From positions 17,595,251 through 17,659,250 of the forward strand of contig JABAKD010000001.1 of assembly GCA_012845835.1 (NCBI GenBank): a stretch of DNA of 64,000 bases, given 5' to 3'. Numbering within the stretch: the stretch's first letter is position 1; every line of letters starts with the position of its first letter. Shown one piece after another: positions 60,401-63,830 of the stretch. This DNA is from Undaria pinnatifida (lineage: Eukaryota; Sar; Phaeophyceae; Laminariales; Alariaceae). The notes beneath the pieces are model-generated. The model was not told the DNA's origin. It did no database searches and saw only the letters and a program-made list of their open reading frames with translations. The position numbers were made by a program, and so were the translations under genes.

Positions 60401-62422
60401 GACCGGTGAGGGGAAGGCGTTTTTCTTTTTCTTTTTTTTGGGGGGGAGCGTACTCGTTTGTTGCTTGCCTTAGTCATTGGACCATTGACCACGCACCCCT
60501 TTCGAGGCGGAGCACCGTTCCTACTCCTAACAGAGACACCTCAACATTTCGACGCTCAATACGCTTCTTCCATAGTCTATATTTCATAGAAACTGTTTGC
60601 TTATCCTATCCCCGTCCTGTTTTGCCGTCTGTGGCGACCATCTATCTCCTAGGATAGCGATCGTTTTCTCGATACTCTCTACTCTACCAAACTCTTCCAT
60701 GTCATATTTTGGGGGGGAGGGGGGAGGGGGAAGCTAAGTCGGGGGGGGATATTTTCAAAATGTTCAGGTCATACATATGTCGATAAACGACAAATTAACA
60801 GACTGAAACCTTGTCTCTCGTACGAACAACTCGCGATGCACACACCAGATGACTTTCAGTGTTTTCAGTGTTCGGTCAAACGCCGACAATGGTAGCTCCT
60901 GCCATCATCTGATGATCTGATGATCTGATGATCTGATGATCTGATCATCTCTATTGCCCCCACCCTTGCGGTTTTCAACATAGTAAGCACACTACGGAGA
61001 GCACCTCTCCTCTGCCCAGCGTAGCGGAAGCTGGCTTGGGTGACCGATTCCGTTTTCGTCCATATATTTTCGTCAATTTTCCCCGCTTAAGCTCCAAACA
61101 TTGGGGTTGATATGCCGGTTACGGTTTACCTGTTGGTGCGGTAGAGAGTAGTGAAGGAGGCCCGAACCGCTGCCGCTGGTGGTCCAGTCTATGATGTACC
61201 TCCCTCGATTGCTGTTAGTGTCGTGCGCAAGGACCTGCGGCACATTTTACAGGTGACGTTGATCGGGGGGAAAAACGACGCTGTTGGTGTTGGTGTTGGT
61301 GTTGTTGTTGTTGTTGTTGTTGCTGTTATTGTTGTTGTTGCTGTTGCTGTTGTTGTTAGTCCTGCGACTAAGATGTCATTCCGATACAAAATCGACGTTG
61401 GTTGTTCATGGCAGCCGCGACTAGGTTACGGCGAGGTGTTGGACGTGGGCAAGGAGACAGGCGCTCTCTTGAAGGGCGCTTCCTGCACAAAACGAACGCA
61501 AACAAAAAAGATCAGGAAAACGTGACTAAGAGACAAAGATCAACAAAAGCAAAAAAAAAACGCAAAGAATAATTTTGCGAGAAGAAGAACGGCATTTCGG
61601 CGATGTTGGGTTAACGAACCCCGTCATTCTGAACAAAAAAAGGAGCTAAGAAGTGCTACACCTCTGTCGTAGCATGCATCTATTCAGCGAAACAACAACA
61701 TTCCCCCCCCCGCCCCCCCCCCCCTCCCCCCCCCTCTGCCTGGTCTGTGAAAACCCGTCCCGGCCAAAGTAGGGATGCGAGAGTAGACCTTTTTTATTTC
61801 TATTCTTTCCGCACACTTCTACTTTTCAGCTTCTGGACAAGCCGTGGTCACAGGTGTCGTCCATTCTTCCCCCCCGGTGCTTGTCTCCAATTTTTATCGC
61901 GCATAGGGCTCAGCAATCTCACTGCTCGTCGAGTTTTCATCGAGAGATTGTTGCTAAAACTCAAGTTCTCGCGTTTTCCGCAAGTCAATTTTTGTGCAAG
62001 AAAAAGTCCCCACGAATTTATACGAGCATTGTGCACTCGGAGGGATTCGAACTCGCGAAACTGACCTGTACCAGGCTCGAAGATGACCTGATACGCCACC
62101 GGGACGACCGGCTAGACCTATGGCCATACGAGTATGCACTCGGGGGGATTCGAACTCACGAAACTGACCTGTACCAGGCTAGAGGATTGCCTGATAGGTC
62201 ACCGGGGCGACCGGCTAGACCTATGGCCATACGACTACGGCCACCAAAAATATGGAGTACATCTTAACCCTTCCCCAGCTTGCCTGTAGTGACCCTTCTG
62301 TGGGGTAGGACCCGGAGTACTCATCCAAAATGCCCACCGAGTCGGCGAACAACGCGTCGTCCTCACCGTAAGGAACCAGCGCGGCTCTCAGAGTACCGGT
62401 CATGGGAGATTGAGCCTTCAGC
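20936..62422 (-). CDS. Endo-1,3-beta-glucanase GH81 with three C-terminal CBM6 modules (partial, 24 exons)
   Basis: Hydrolyses internal beta-1,3-glucan bonds (laminarin or callose type). The reading frame was assembled from 24 exons; every intron joins in phase and the sum is 3,211 nt, ending in TAG at 20,936-20,938. Exons 1-13 carry GH81 signatures: [31 protein letters not shown] plus [49 protein letters not shown]. In characterised GH81 enzymes the Asp before HFHYG and the two Glu of the ESxSE motif are catalytic; all three are present. Exons 14-24 encode three CBM6 modules. The first roughly 150-200 residues of a usual GH81 and any signal peptide lie beyond 64,000. Introns range from 301 to 9,041 bp. 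In brown algae such an enzyme could mobilise laminarin or remodel wall callose (inference). Confidence 0.93.
21080..21450. repeat. About 27-bp minisatellite in intron 23
   Basis: Units resemble GTGTGCGTGACGGCGTCAAGAG, about 13 copies. It begins about 30 bases from the exon 24 acceptor. Open frames over it are repeat products. Confidence 0.9.
22021..22085 (-). repeat. Degenerate copy of CBM6-3 exon c 3' end
   Basis: CACTGGCAAACTAGCGTAGTTGTTCCACCCCCC parallels CACTGGCAACCTCGCATAGTTGCCCCACCCCCC at 22,501-22,533, including donor-side bases. The rest of the exon is not recognisable. Confidence 0.75.
22502..22667 (-). CDS. CBM6-3 exon c
   Basis: GAATAG acceptor, CCAGT|GTGAGT donor, 166 nt (one codon longer than its paralogues), phase 1 to 2. 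Encodes [16 protein letters not shown] and [19 protein letters not shown]-rich pyrimidine tract lies just upstream of the acceptor on the transcript. Confidence 0.93.
22675..22815. repeat. G-rich (transcript C-rich) tract next to exon 23 acceptor
   Basis: Runs of G interrupted by T and A on the + strand. In the transcript this is a C-rich polypyrimidine tract immediately before the exon 23 acceptor. Confidence 0.85.
23790..23838 (-). repeat. Degenerate copy of CBM6-3 exon c 5' end
   Basis: On the minus strand GCGCTTGACTTTAGTTTTCTCGTTGCC resembles GCGTTTGACTTCAGCTTCCTCGTTTCC of exon 23. A short segment at 23,708-23,730 (GCTGCAGGCTTTGACTTCAGCC) resembles the same site in opposite orientation. 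Confidence 0.6.
24142..24394 (-). mobile_element. Miniature inverted-repeat element family 2 (24.1 kb copy)
   Basis: Ends GAGTCTTTCTACGGTAGCC and TATCGTAGAATCAGTC form an imperfect terminal inverted repeat. Internal landmarks are GGTTTCAAAACC and AACGTTCGTTAAA. Other copies at 27.3, 27.7, 35.6, 36.8 and 47.2 kb. Confidence 0.8.
25064..25175 (-). CDS. CBM6-3 exon b
   Basis: TGACAG acceptor, CAAG|GTACAT donor, 112 nt, one codon shorter than the other exon b copies, phase 0 to 1. Encodes [10 protein letters not shown] and [16 protein letters not shown]. Confidence 0.93.
25318..25573. repeat. (AAAGG)n microsatellite, about 51 units
   Basis: Almost perfect AAAGG array with single variants near the left edge. 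It lies in intron 22 about 140 bp beyond the exon 22 acceptor. Phe-Leu-Ser-Phe-Pro frames on the minus strand are repeat products. Confidence 0.97.
25672..26188. repeat. (CAAGT)n degenerate array abutting exon 21 donor
   Basis: About 100 degenerate 5-bp units; on the transcript strand GACTT. The array starts inside the donor region itself (GGG|GTGAGTGACTTGACT). Confidence 0.95.
26189..26358 (-). CDS. Acidic linker and CBM6-3 exon a
   Basis: CTGACAG acceptor, GGG|GTGAGT donor, phase 1 to 0. A strongly acidic linker ([17 protein letters not shown]) precedes [20 protein letters not shown]. The intron begins directly with GACTT repeats. Confidence 0.93.
26585..26695 (+). mobile_element. Poly(A)-tailed short retroposon, family B copy 2 (5'-truncated)
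   Basis: Begins inside the family at CTGAGTTAAATCGACACACG and ends in about 24 A. The first part present in copy 3 is missing, as expected for 5' truncation. Confidence 0.85.
26712..26955 (+). mobile_element. tRNA-derived SINE, family C
   Basis: GTCGCCCCGGTGGCGTATCAGG carries an A-box-like TGGCGTATCAGG, and GAGTTCGAGCCCCCCCGAG a B box about 45 bp later. The body continues to GAAGGCAAGAACCGGGGGG. It inserted next to the poly(A) tail of retroposon B2. The homologous copy is at 61.8-62.2 kb, inverted. Confidence 0.75.
27340..27598 (+). mobile_element. Miniature inverted-repeat element family 2 (27.3 kb copy)
   Basis: GACTGAGTCTGCGATAGCCC at the left and GCTGCTGTAGAACGACTC at the right. Internal AACGAACGTTTCATC and GGTTTCAAAACCGGCG. 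Confidence 0.8.
27658..27899 (+). mobile_element. Miniature inverted-repeat element family 2 (27.7 kb copy)
   Basis: GACTGATGCTACGATAGCC and GCTACCGTAGAACGACTC ends, same orientation as its neighbour 60 bp upstream, so the two copies are nearly tandem. Confidence 0.82.
28471..28753 (+). mobile_element. Miniature inverted-repeat element family 1 (28.5 kb copy)
   Basis: ACGCGCACGCTACGATAGAGG at the left, GCTACCCCTGTCGTAACAG at the right, with the CGTCATTCAGAAAACG right-arm motif. It ends about 40 bp from the exon 20 donor. Confidence 0.7.
28795..28922 (-). CDS. CBM6-2 exon d
   Basis: CTGCAG acceptor, ATCG|GTGAGG donor, phase 2 to 1. Encodes [15 protein letters not shown] and [10 protein letters not shown], then a Ser/Ala linker start. 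The acceptor is preceded by a (TGTGC)n array running almost to the splice site. Confidence 0.92.
28922..29003. repeat. CAGCACA-type short tandem repeat abutting exon 20 acceptor
   Basis: CACAGCACAGC-like units begin at the acceptor (CTGCAG) itself and run for about 80 bp into the intron. Confidence 0.85.
29865..29935 (-). repeat. Degenerate copy of CBM6 exon c 3' end
   Basis: ACTCACACGGGCGGATCCGCGTAATAGC and CCACCCGCCGGTAGATGGCAC parallel the exon 19 end at 30,435-30,485. On the minus strand [17 protein letters not shown] can be read. It sits in intron 19 without an exon start, so it is a duplicated exon fragment. Confidence 0.8.
30197..30440. repeat. (CAA)n and related trinucleotides abutting exon 19 donor
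   Basis: CAACAA with CAG, CAT and CAC variants, running into the donor (CCCAT|GTGAGAGTTGTTGTTG on the transcript). Confidence 0.95.
30441..30603 (-). CDS. CBM6-2 exon c
   Basis: CCGCAG acceptor, CCCAT|GTGAGA donor, 163 nt as in CBM6-1. Encodes [20 protein letters not shown] and [17 protein letters not shown]. The donor is followed at once by a (GTT)n array. Confidence 0.94.
30720..30925 (+). repeat. Dispersed repeat family E
   Basis: Contains ACCATAGACCCTCGCATCCC, GCCGGGACGGGGCACATTTC and GCAAGACG-like downstream parts. Related segments at 43,565-43,680 (same orientation), 50,390-50,515 and 50,885-51,110 (inverted) and a fragment at 61,735-61,790. Nature unknown; no coding. Confidence 0.75.
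31690..31990. repeat. Palindrome-bearing dispersed repeat, 31.7 kb copy
   Basis: GGTCACTCGCGCGAGTGACCC palindrome followed by CTTTGTGGTTTGAACATTTCG, a GGAAC tandem (31,807-31,838) and GAGGTACAGAGAGTCACCCG. Same layout as the copies at 17.1, 19.1, 38.6 and 56.4 kb. Confidence 0.7.
32041..32323 (+). mobile_element. Miniature inverted-repeat element family 1 (32.0 kb copy)
   Basis: GTGTCACGATAGAGGCGCACC left and CTTTGCCGTAAGCACGCGT right; internal GGGAGCTTAAGACATGTCTC and GGGTTAAGGATCCCCC. Confidence 0.75.
32441..32734 (+). mobile_element. Miniature inverted-repeat element family 1 (32.4 kb copy)
   Basis: TTGCTACGGTAGAGGTGCAC left and GGTATACCTCTATCGTAGCA right. The best preserved pair of ends in the window; same orientation as the copy 120 bp upstream. 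Confidence 0.85.
33048..33162 (-). CDS. CBM6-2 exon b
   Basis: TGACAG acceptor, GACG|GTACGA donor, 115 nt, exactly the length and phases of CBM6-1 exon b. Encodes [10 protein letters not shown] and [17 protein letters not shown]. It lies 9,041 bp after the previous exon. Confidence 0.93.
33250..33490. repeat. G-run minisatellite
   Basis: About ten units of G(6-20) followed by TTGATATTTTGAAG or similar. C-rich in the transcript of the glucanase gene, intron 17. Confidence 0.9.
33600..33800. repeat. CCCGA/GACCC short repeats
   Basis: CCCGACCCGACCCGACCC and GGTCGTGACCCGG-type units; short and interrupted. No gene seen. Confidence 0.7.
34085..34155 (+). pseudogene. tRNA-Pro(TGG)-like sequence, degenerate
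   Basis: GCAGTAGTAGCGTGTTCGCTTTGGGAGCGA matches the D-arm and anticodon arm of eukaryotic tRNA-Pro, with a TTTGGGA loop (anticodon TGG). It is followed by CGGTTCAAATC, a B box. T-stem and acceptor pairing are poor, so it is a pseudogene or SINE head inside intron 17. Confidence 0.6.
35612..35930 (+). mobile_element. Miniature inverted-repeat element family 2 (35.6 kb copy)
   Basis: GACTGATTCTACGATAGCAC left, GGGCTACCGTAGGACGGC right. A long C-run (about 35,630-35,670) and a G-run have expanded just inside the two ends. Confidence 0.82.
36849..37116 (+). mobile_element. Miniature inverted-repeat element family 2 (36.8 kb copy)
   Basis: GACTGGTTCTACAATAGCCC left, GGCTACCGTAGAACGAGTC right; internal AACGTTTCATGGCTGCTCG and GGTTTCAAAACC. 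Confidence 0.83.
38218..38365. repeat. 20-bp tandem repeat, about 7 units
   Basis: Units CGCCTTATATCGGGATAC with a variant CGCCTTTTATGTCGGGATAT, also showing a higher-order duplication. Confidence 0.92.
38608..38631. repeat. Perfect 24-bp palindrome
   Basis: GGGATCACTCGC joined to GCGAGTGATCCC is fully self-complementary. Near-identical palindromes occur at about 17,077, 19,149, 31,722 and 45,405, each at the edge of the same dispersed repeat. Confidence 0.9.
38858..39243 (-). mobile_element. tRNA-related short retroposon, family A copy 3
   Basis: Same layout as 7,057-7,422: flanking direct repeats with GTTAACCAATA / CCCAAACTAA and a tRNA-like T-arm segment (GGATGTGGGACTCGAAC at about 39,115). 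The left direct repeat has a 16-bp insertion. Confidence 0.7.
39884..40158 (+). mobile_element. Miniature inverted-repeat element family 1 (39.9 kb copy)
   Basis: ACGCATGCTACATTGGAGG left, CCTCTGTTGTAGCACGCGT right. The right arm is then repeated in tandem. Confidence 0.8.
40075..40520. repeat. 160-bp tandem array made of the family 1 element right arm
   Basis: CCCCGTCATTCAGAAA recurs at about 40,098, 40,260 and 40,420, each followed by AAAAAGGTATACC and GTAGCACG. Three units. Confidence 0.88.
41577..42190. repeat. (GGAATC)n degenerate minisatellite next to exon 17 donor
   Basis: About 100 degenerate 6-bp units such as GGAATCGGAATTGGGATC. The array reaches to within about 20 bases of the donor (GGG|GTAAGCGGTTCTACCGATTC). 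Confidence 0.93.
42204..42495 (-). CDS. CBM6-1 exon d fused to linker and CBM6-2 exon a
   Basis: TCGCAG acceptor, GGG|GTAAGC donor, 292 nt, phase 2 to 0. Encodes the CBM6-1 end ([23 protein letters not shown]), a linker with repeated PSPT, and the CBM6-2 start ([20 protein letters not shown]). The equivalent position between CBM6-2 and CBM6-3 is split by an intron. Confidence 0.94.
43043..43205 (-). CDS. CBM6-1 exon c
   Basis: ATACAG acceptor, CCGAT|GTGAGT donor, 163 nt, phase 1 to 2. Encodes [19 protein letters not shown] and [17 protein letters not shown], the CBM6 VP-TGGW strand. Confidence 0.93.
43206..43520. repeat. Purine-rich tract with duplicated exon 16 acceptor segment
   Basis: GTCGAACGCATCAGCCAGGGGAAAGG at about 43,390 resembles the exon 16 acceptor region (GTCAAACGCATCCACTG...). 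A third version is at 43,742-43,785 (GTCGAATGCATCGATTGGGG). Long G-runs separate them. Confidence 0.7.
44302..44416 (-). CDS. CBM6-1 exon b
   Basis: TGACAG acceptor, GATG|GTATGA donor, 115 nt, phase 0 to 1. Encodes DEGVDI and [16 protein letters not shown], the CBM6 VGY...GE-L-YTVDV core strands. Confidence 0.93.
44718..44909 (-). CDS. Linker and CBM6-1 exon a
   Basis: CAATAG acceptor, GGG|GTACGT donor, 64 codons, phase 0. A Pro/Ser/Thr-rich linker ([15 protein letters not shown]) is followed by the CBM6 start [20 protein letters not shown]. Confidence 0.93.
45034..45312 (+). mobile_element. Miniature inverted-repeat element family 1 (45.0 kb copy)
   Basis: GCGTGCTACGACAAAGGTGC left, GGTATACCTCTAGAATATCG and GTAGCACGCGT right. 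Internal GGGGGCTTAAGACAACG and GGGTTAAGGAG. Confidence 0.83.
45494..45803 (-). mobile_element. Miniature inverted-repeat element family 1 (45.5 kb copy)
   Basis: ACGCGCGCGCTACGATAGAGG left and ACATCTACACCGTGGCATGC right, with internal order reversed. It faces the 45.0 kb copy across a GGGGTCACTCGCGCGAGTGATCCC palindrome. Confidence 0.75.
46307..46400 (-). CDS. GH81 exon 13, end of catalytic domain
   Basis: TTGTAG acceptor, GAG|GTATGG donor, phase 2 to 0. Encodes [18 protein letters not shown], resembling the terminal D-GNS..WW motif of GH81, then CDTYCDHDE with two Cys before the linker. Confidence 0.85.
46400..46650. repeat. AGATCT-rich degenerate repeat beside exon 13 acceptor
   Basis: Imperfect units around ATAGATC, AGATCTCTGT and ATGGTCTGTAGATCC, in intron 12. 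Confidence 0.65.
47172..47425 (+). mobile_element. Miniature inverted-repeat element family 2 (47.2 kb copy)
   Basis: GACTGATTCTTACCACGATAGCC left, GGCTACGGTAGAATGAACTC right, with GGTTTCGAAACCGGCGATTT inside. Confidence 0.8.
47782..47882 (-). CDS. GH81 exon 12
   Basis: GGCAG acceptor, ATGCT|GTGAGT donor, phase 0 to 2. Encodes [18 protein letters not shown], like the C-terminal helices of GH81. Confidence 0.85.
48517..49050. repeat. About 108-bp tandem array of the family 1 right arm, five units
   Basis: Units contain AATTTAGAAACGACGAAAT, GGGTTAAGGTGTGTTAAGGA and CATCATTCAGAAAA. The last unit runs into GTGGTATACCTCAATACC and CATCGCGCGCGTTC, resembling the element end. Confidence 0.88.
49391..49459 (-). 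CDS. GH81 exon 11
   Basis: CGTCAG acceptor, CAG|GTAAAT donor, 23 codons, phase 0. Encodes [13 protein letters not shown] and FVREEWDQ, the GH81 segment after HGIQ. Confidence 0.9.
50164..50244 (-). CDS. GH81 exon 10
   Basis: GGCAG acceptor, CAG|GTGAAA donor, 27 codons, phase 0. Encodes [17 protein letters not shown] and EYIHGIQ, which continue the NK of exon 9 to give the GH81 NKVTG...K-DY-TWFG motif. Confidence 0.95.
51340..51885 (-). repeat. Minisatellite built from the exon 9 donor junction
   Basis: About 12 units such as AAAAAGTCACCTTGTTTTTGAC on the + strand, period 25-45 bp. The rightmost is the real exon 9 end (AAAAAGTCACCTTATTTTTGAC). On the transcript each unit reads like CAAAAACAAG followed by GTGAC, i.e. 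the donor. Confidence 0.9.
51871..52053 (-). CDS. GH81 exon 9
   Basis: AACAG acceptor, AAG|GTGACT donor, 61 codons, phase 0. Begins [20 protein letters not shown], which carries the two conserved Glu spaced by three residues, and ends [10 protein letters not shown]. Copies of both ends of this exon are found in the flanking introns. Confidence 0.95.
52080..52680. repeat. GATCAGGACA minisatellite with copies of the exon 9 acceptor junction
   Basis: GATCAGGACAGATCACGATC-like units alternate with diverged copies of the exon 9 start at about 52,280-52,312 and 52,428-52,460. Another copy follows at 52,690-52,750, where [14 protein letters not shown] can be read on the minus strand. Confidence 0.88.
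52824..52919 (-). CDS. GH81 exon 8
   Basis: ACCAG acceptor, CAG|GTGAAT donor, 32 codons, phase 0. Encodes [20 protein letters not shown] and GDGKDQ. Most family members I know have N-Q before ESxSE; here it is D-Q. Confidence 0.94.
52955..53270. repeat. GGTAGGGTAGAGTAG minisatellite
   Basis: Degenerate GGTAG/AGTAG units fill most of intron 7, starting about 35 bp from the exon 8 acceptor. Confidence 0.93.
53401..53526 (-). CDS. GH81 exon 7
   Basis: CTGCAG acceptor, CAG|GTCAGA donor, 42 codons, phase 0. Encodes [17 protein letters not shown] and [13 protein letters not shown], diagnostic of GH81. Confidence 0.94.
53975..54375. repeat. About 130-bp tandem repeat, three units
   Basis: Units hold CGGCACTACTCCGCAT, CTGCCACTACCGGTTGCCCC and CGATTTCACAAGCACTACAG. 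Found in intron 6, ending about 45 bp from the exon 6 donor. Confidence 0.9.
54421..54504 (-). CDS. GH81 exon 6
   Basis: CGCAG acceptor, CAC|GTGAGA donor, 28 codons, phase 0. Begins [10 protein letters not shown] and ends [10 protein letters not shown], bringing the catalytic Asp of the ND-HHFHYG motif. Confidence 0.92.
54800..54848 (-). repeat. Degenerate copy of exon 5 end with donor
   Basis: TTTAGTTTACCTCGTCATACGCGAG resembles TTTAACTTACCTCATCATACACGAG at 55,161-55,185. On the minus strand it reads SLAYDE then GTAAAC. It lies in intron 5. Confidence 0.78.
55171..55264 (-). CDS. GH81 exon 5
   Basis: TATCAG acceptor, GATGAG|GTAAGT donor, phase 2 to 0, 31 codons ending NGNPLVYDE, the GH81 segment just before the WGG motif. 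A degenerate copy of its 3' end lies at 54,800-54,848. Confidence 0.88.
56029..56163 (-). CDS. GH81 exon 4
   Basis: GTGCAG acceptor, GAAAG|GTGGGG donor, phase 2 to 2. Encodes [20 protein letters not shown], the GH81 YF-GK...LALIADE segment. An alternative donor (GTAACG) 40 bases further would break the phase with exon 5. Confidence 0.85.
56628..56924 (-). mobile_element. Miniature inverted-repeat element family 1 (56.6 kb copy)
   Basis: GATGCGTGGTACGATAGAGG left, GCGCTCCTCTATCGTTGCACG right; internal order reversed relative to the 32.4 kb copy. Confidence 0.75.
56965..57560. repeat. About 18-bp minisatellite with higher-order duplication
   Basis: About 30 units of CTCCTACAATGGGGTACCCC. A block of about 165 bp including GGTAGGTACCCCACCTACAACG occurs twice (about 56,975-57,130 and 57,145-57,305). 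In-frame products are repetitive. Confidence 0.95.
57736..57860. repeat. GGA and ATC microsatellites
   Basis: (GGA)n at 57,738-57,766 and (ATC)n at about 57,812-57,858, inside intron 3. Confidence 0.92.
59527..59687 (-). CDS. GH81 exon 3
   Basis: ATACAG acceptor, AGAT|GTGAGC donor, phase 0 to 2. Encodes [11 protein letters not shown] and [12 protein letters not shown], the GH81 TKG..W segment. Confidence 0.88.
60908..60952. repeat. 11-bp tandem repeat TGATGATCTGA
   Basis: About four exact units of ATGATCTG/ATGATCTGATG, intron 2. Confidence 0.92.
61130..61234 (-). CDS. GH81 exon 2
   Basis: CCGCAG acceptor, CAG|GTAAAC donor, 35 codons, phase 0 on both sides. Ends in [11 protein letters not shown], the conserved GH81 leucine-rich strand followed by LPHH in most members. 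Confidence 0.88.
61283..61362. repeat. (GTT)n microsatellite near exon 2 acceptor
   Basis: GTTGGTGTTGTTG repeats start about 50 bp from the exon 2 acceptor in intron 1. Confidence 0.92.
61845..62230 (-). mobile_element. tRNA-derived SINE, family C, with two tandem heads
   Basis: On the minus strand two successive tRNA-like units (heads at about 62,205 and 62,110) each show an A-box-like CTATCAGG/GTATCAGG and GAGTTCGAATCCCCCCGAG or GAGTTCGAATCCCTCCGAG. One shared body follows to about 61,845. The body matches 26,790-26,955. Confidence 0.78.
62269..62422 (-). CDS. GH81 exon 1 (first visible)
   Basis: Follows TTCTAATCTCGCAG and enters in phase 2, so at least one more exon lies upstream. Encodes [14 protein letters not shown] and [10 protein letters not shown], matching the GH81 segment before the LPH motif. 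Two in-phase donors are possible: AGG|GTTAAG (62,269) or CAG|GCAAGC (a GC-type donor 15 bases earlier). Confidence 0.8.
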
Positions 62423-62689
62423 CTGCGAGATTAGAAGAAAATAAAAACAAGACACGAAGAAAAAAGAAAAAAAAAAACAGGCAACAATGAAAGGCATATA
62501 TATACCAGGTGTTCACACAGCATTTTGATATTGAAGAAGTTGGACACATGTATATGGTAAGTTAGAGGTGAACCATTTTTTTTTTTTTTCCGAGTCTCTC
62601 CTCTTTTTGTACCTGCGGAGGTTAAGAAATGATTTTTCGCAAAAACTGAAAATTCAACCCGATGAGCAATAAGGTGCACCAGATAGATG

Positions 62690-62955
62690 AAGGCAGAGAT
62701 AGAGGCATACCATTTTTTGGCTATTTTGTTTTCTTAACCCAAAATCGCCGGGAAAAAAAAAAATAATGAGACATTTTTTTGTTAGTATGATTTTCGTTGT
62801 GCACCTAGGCCAAGGAGATTTTTCATCCGGTAGTGTAGCAGTATTATTTTTGTCCAAATCCATTTTTGGGAGGGACATGTCTTGAGCTGTCTTAACCTCC
62901 CGAAGCGAGGAACCTCAGAAAAAATAACGTGGTGCACCTCTGTCGTCGCACGCAA
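62690..62955 (-). mobile_element. Miniature inverted-repeat element family 1 (62.7 kb copy)
   Basis: GGCAGAGATAGAGGCATACC left and GGTGCACCTCTGTCGTCGCACG right. Upstream of exon 1 of the visible glucanase gene, presumably in another intron. Confidence 0.7.
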
Positions 62956-63157
62956 GTTTTTTTTTCTTGAGGCTTCGTGACCTGAGTAAACTCGAAAATA
63001 AATCCGACAAACAAAGCCATGGTCTATCGTAGGCACACAAGTAAAAAAGAGCGGCCGGTGTTTCACGACGATTGTAAAGATGAGTATCGACCCTAAATTT
63101 ATCGAACTCGCACATTGCAGCCGACGTGCTTCCATTTTTCTTCTTTTTCTTCAAGTA

Positions 63158-63760
63158 GTATATTGCAAACCAAGAATATGACGGGACATTCAGACGATTT
63201 GGGGTCAACAAGCCTCGGCAGTCCGAAAGTATGTTTTAGCCAAAAAGTGGTATACCTTTTTCAAAGCACTATTGCAAACAAAGAATATGACGGACATTCC
63301 GGTTATTTTTTGGGTCTAGAAGCCACGGTAGTCCGAAAGTACATTTTAGCCAAAAAGTGGTATACCTTTTTCAAAGTAGTATTGCAAACCAAGAATATGA
63401 CGGACATTCCGGTCATTTTTGGGTCAACAAGCTTCGGCAGTCCGAAAGTATTTTTTGGCCAAAAAGTGGTATACCTTGGATACCTTTAGTTTTTTCGTTT
63501 TTTTTCAAAGTAGTAATGCACACCAAGAATATGACATTCCGGTGATTTGGGGCCAAAAAGCCTTGGCAGCCCGAAAGCACTTTTTACCCAAAAAGTGGTA
63601 TACCTTTCAATACCTTTAGTTTTTCCGTTTTTCTTTGAAGTAGTGTTGCAAACCAAGAATATGGCATTTCGGAGATTGTGGGTCAAGAAGCCGCGGCAGT
63701 TCGAAAGTACTTTTTAACCCAAAAGTTGTATACCGTTTAGACTATGCCTCTATATCGTGG
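63158..63760. repeat. 110-135-bp tandem array of the family 1 right arm, five units
   Basis: Each unit contains CCAAGAATATGACGGACATT, GGCAGTCCGAAAGTA and AAAAAGTGGTATACCTTT. The array ends with CTCTATATCGTGGCACCGTC, a diverged element terminus. Confidence 0.88.
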
Positions 63761-63830
63761 CACCGTCAGCATGCCTCCCGGGTTCAGCATGTTACTATTG
63801 CTAATTGGTAATGGTGATGTTCGCCATAGG

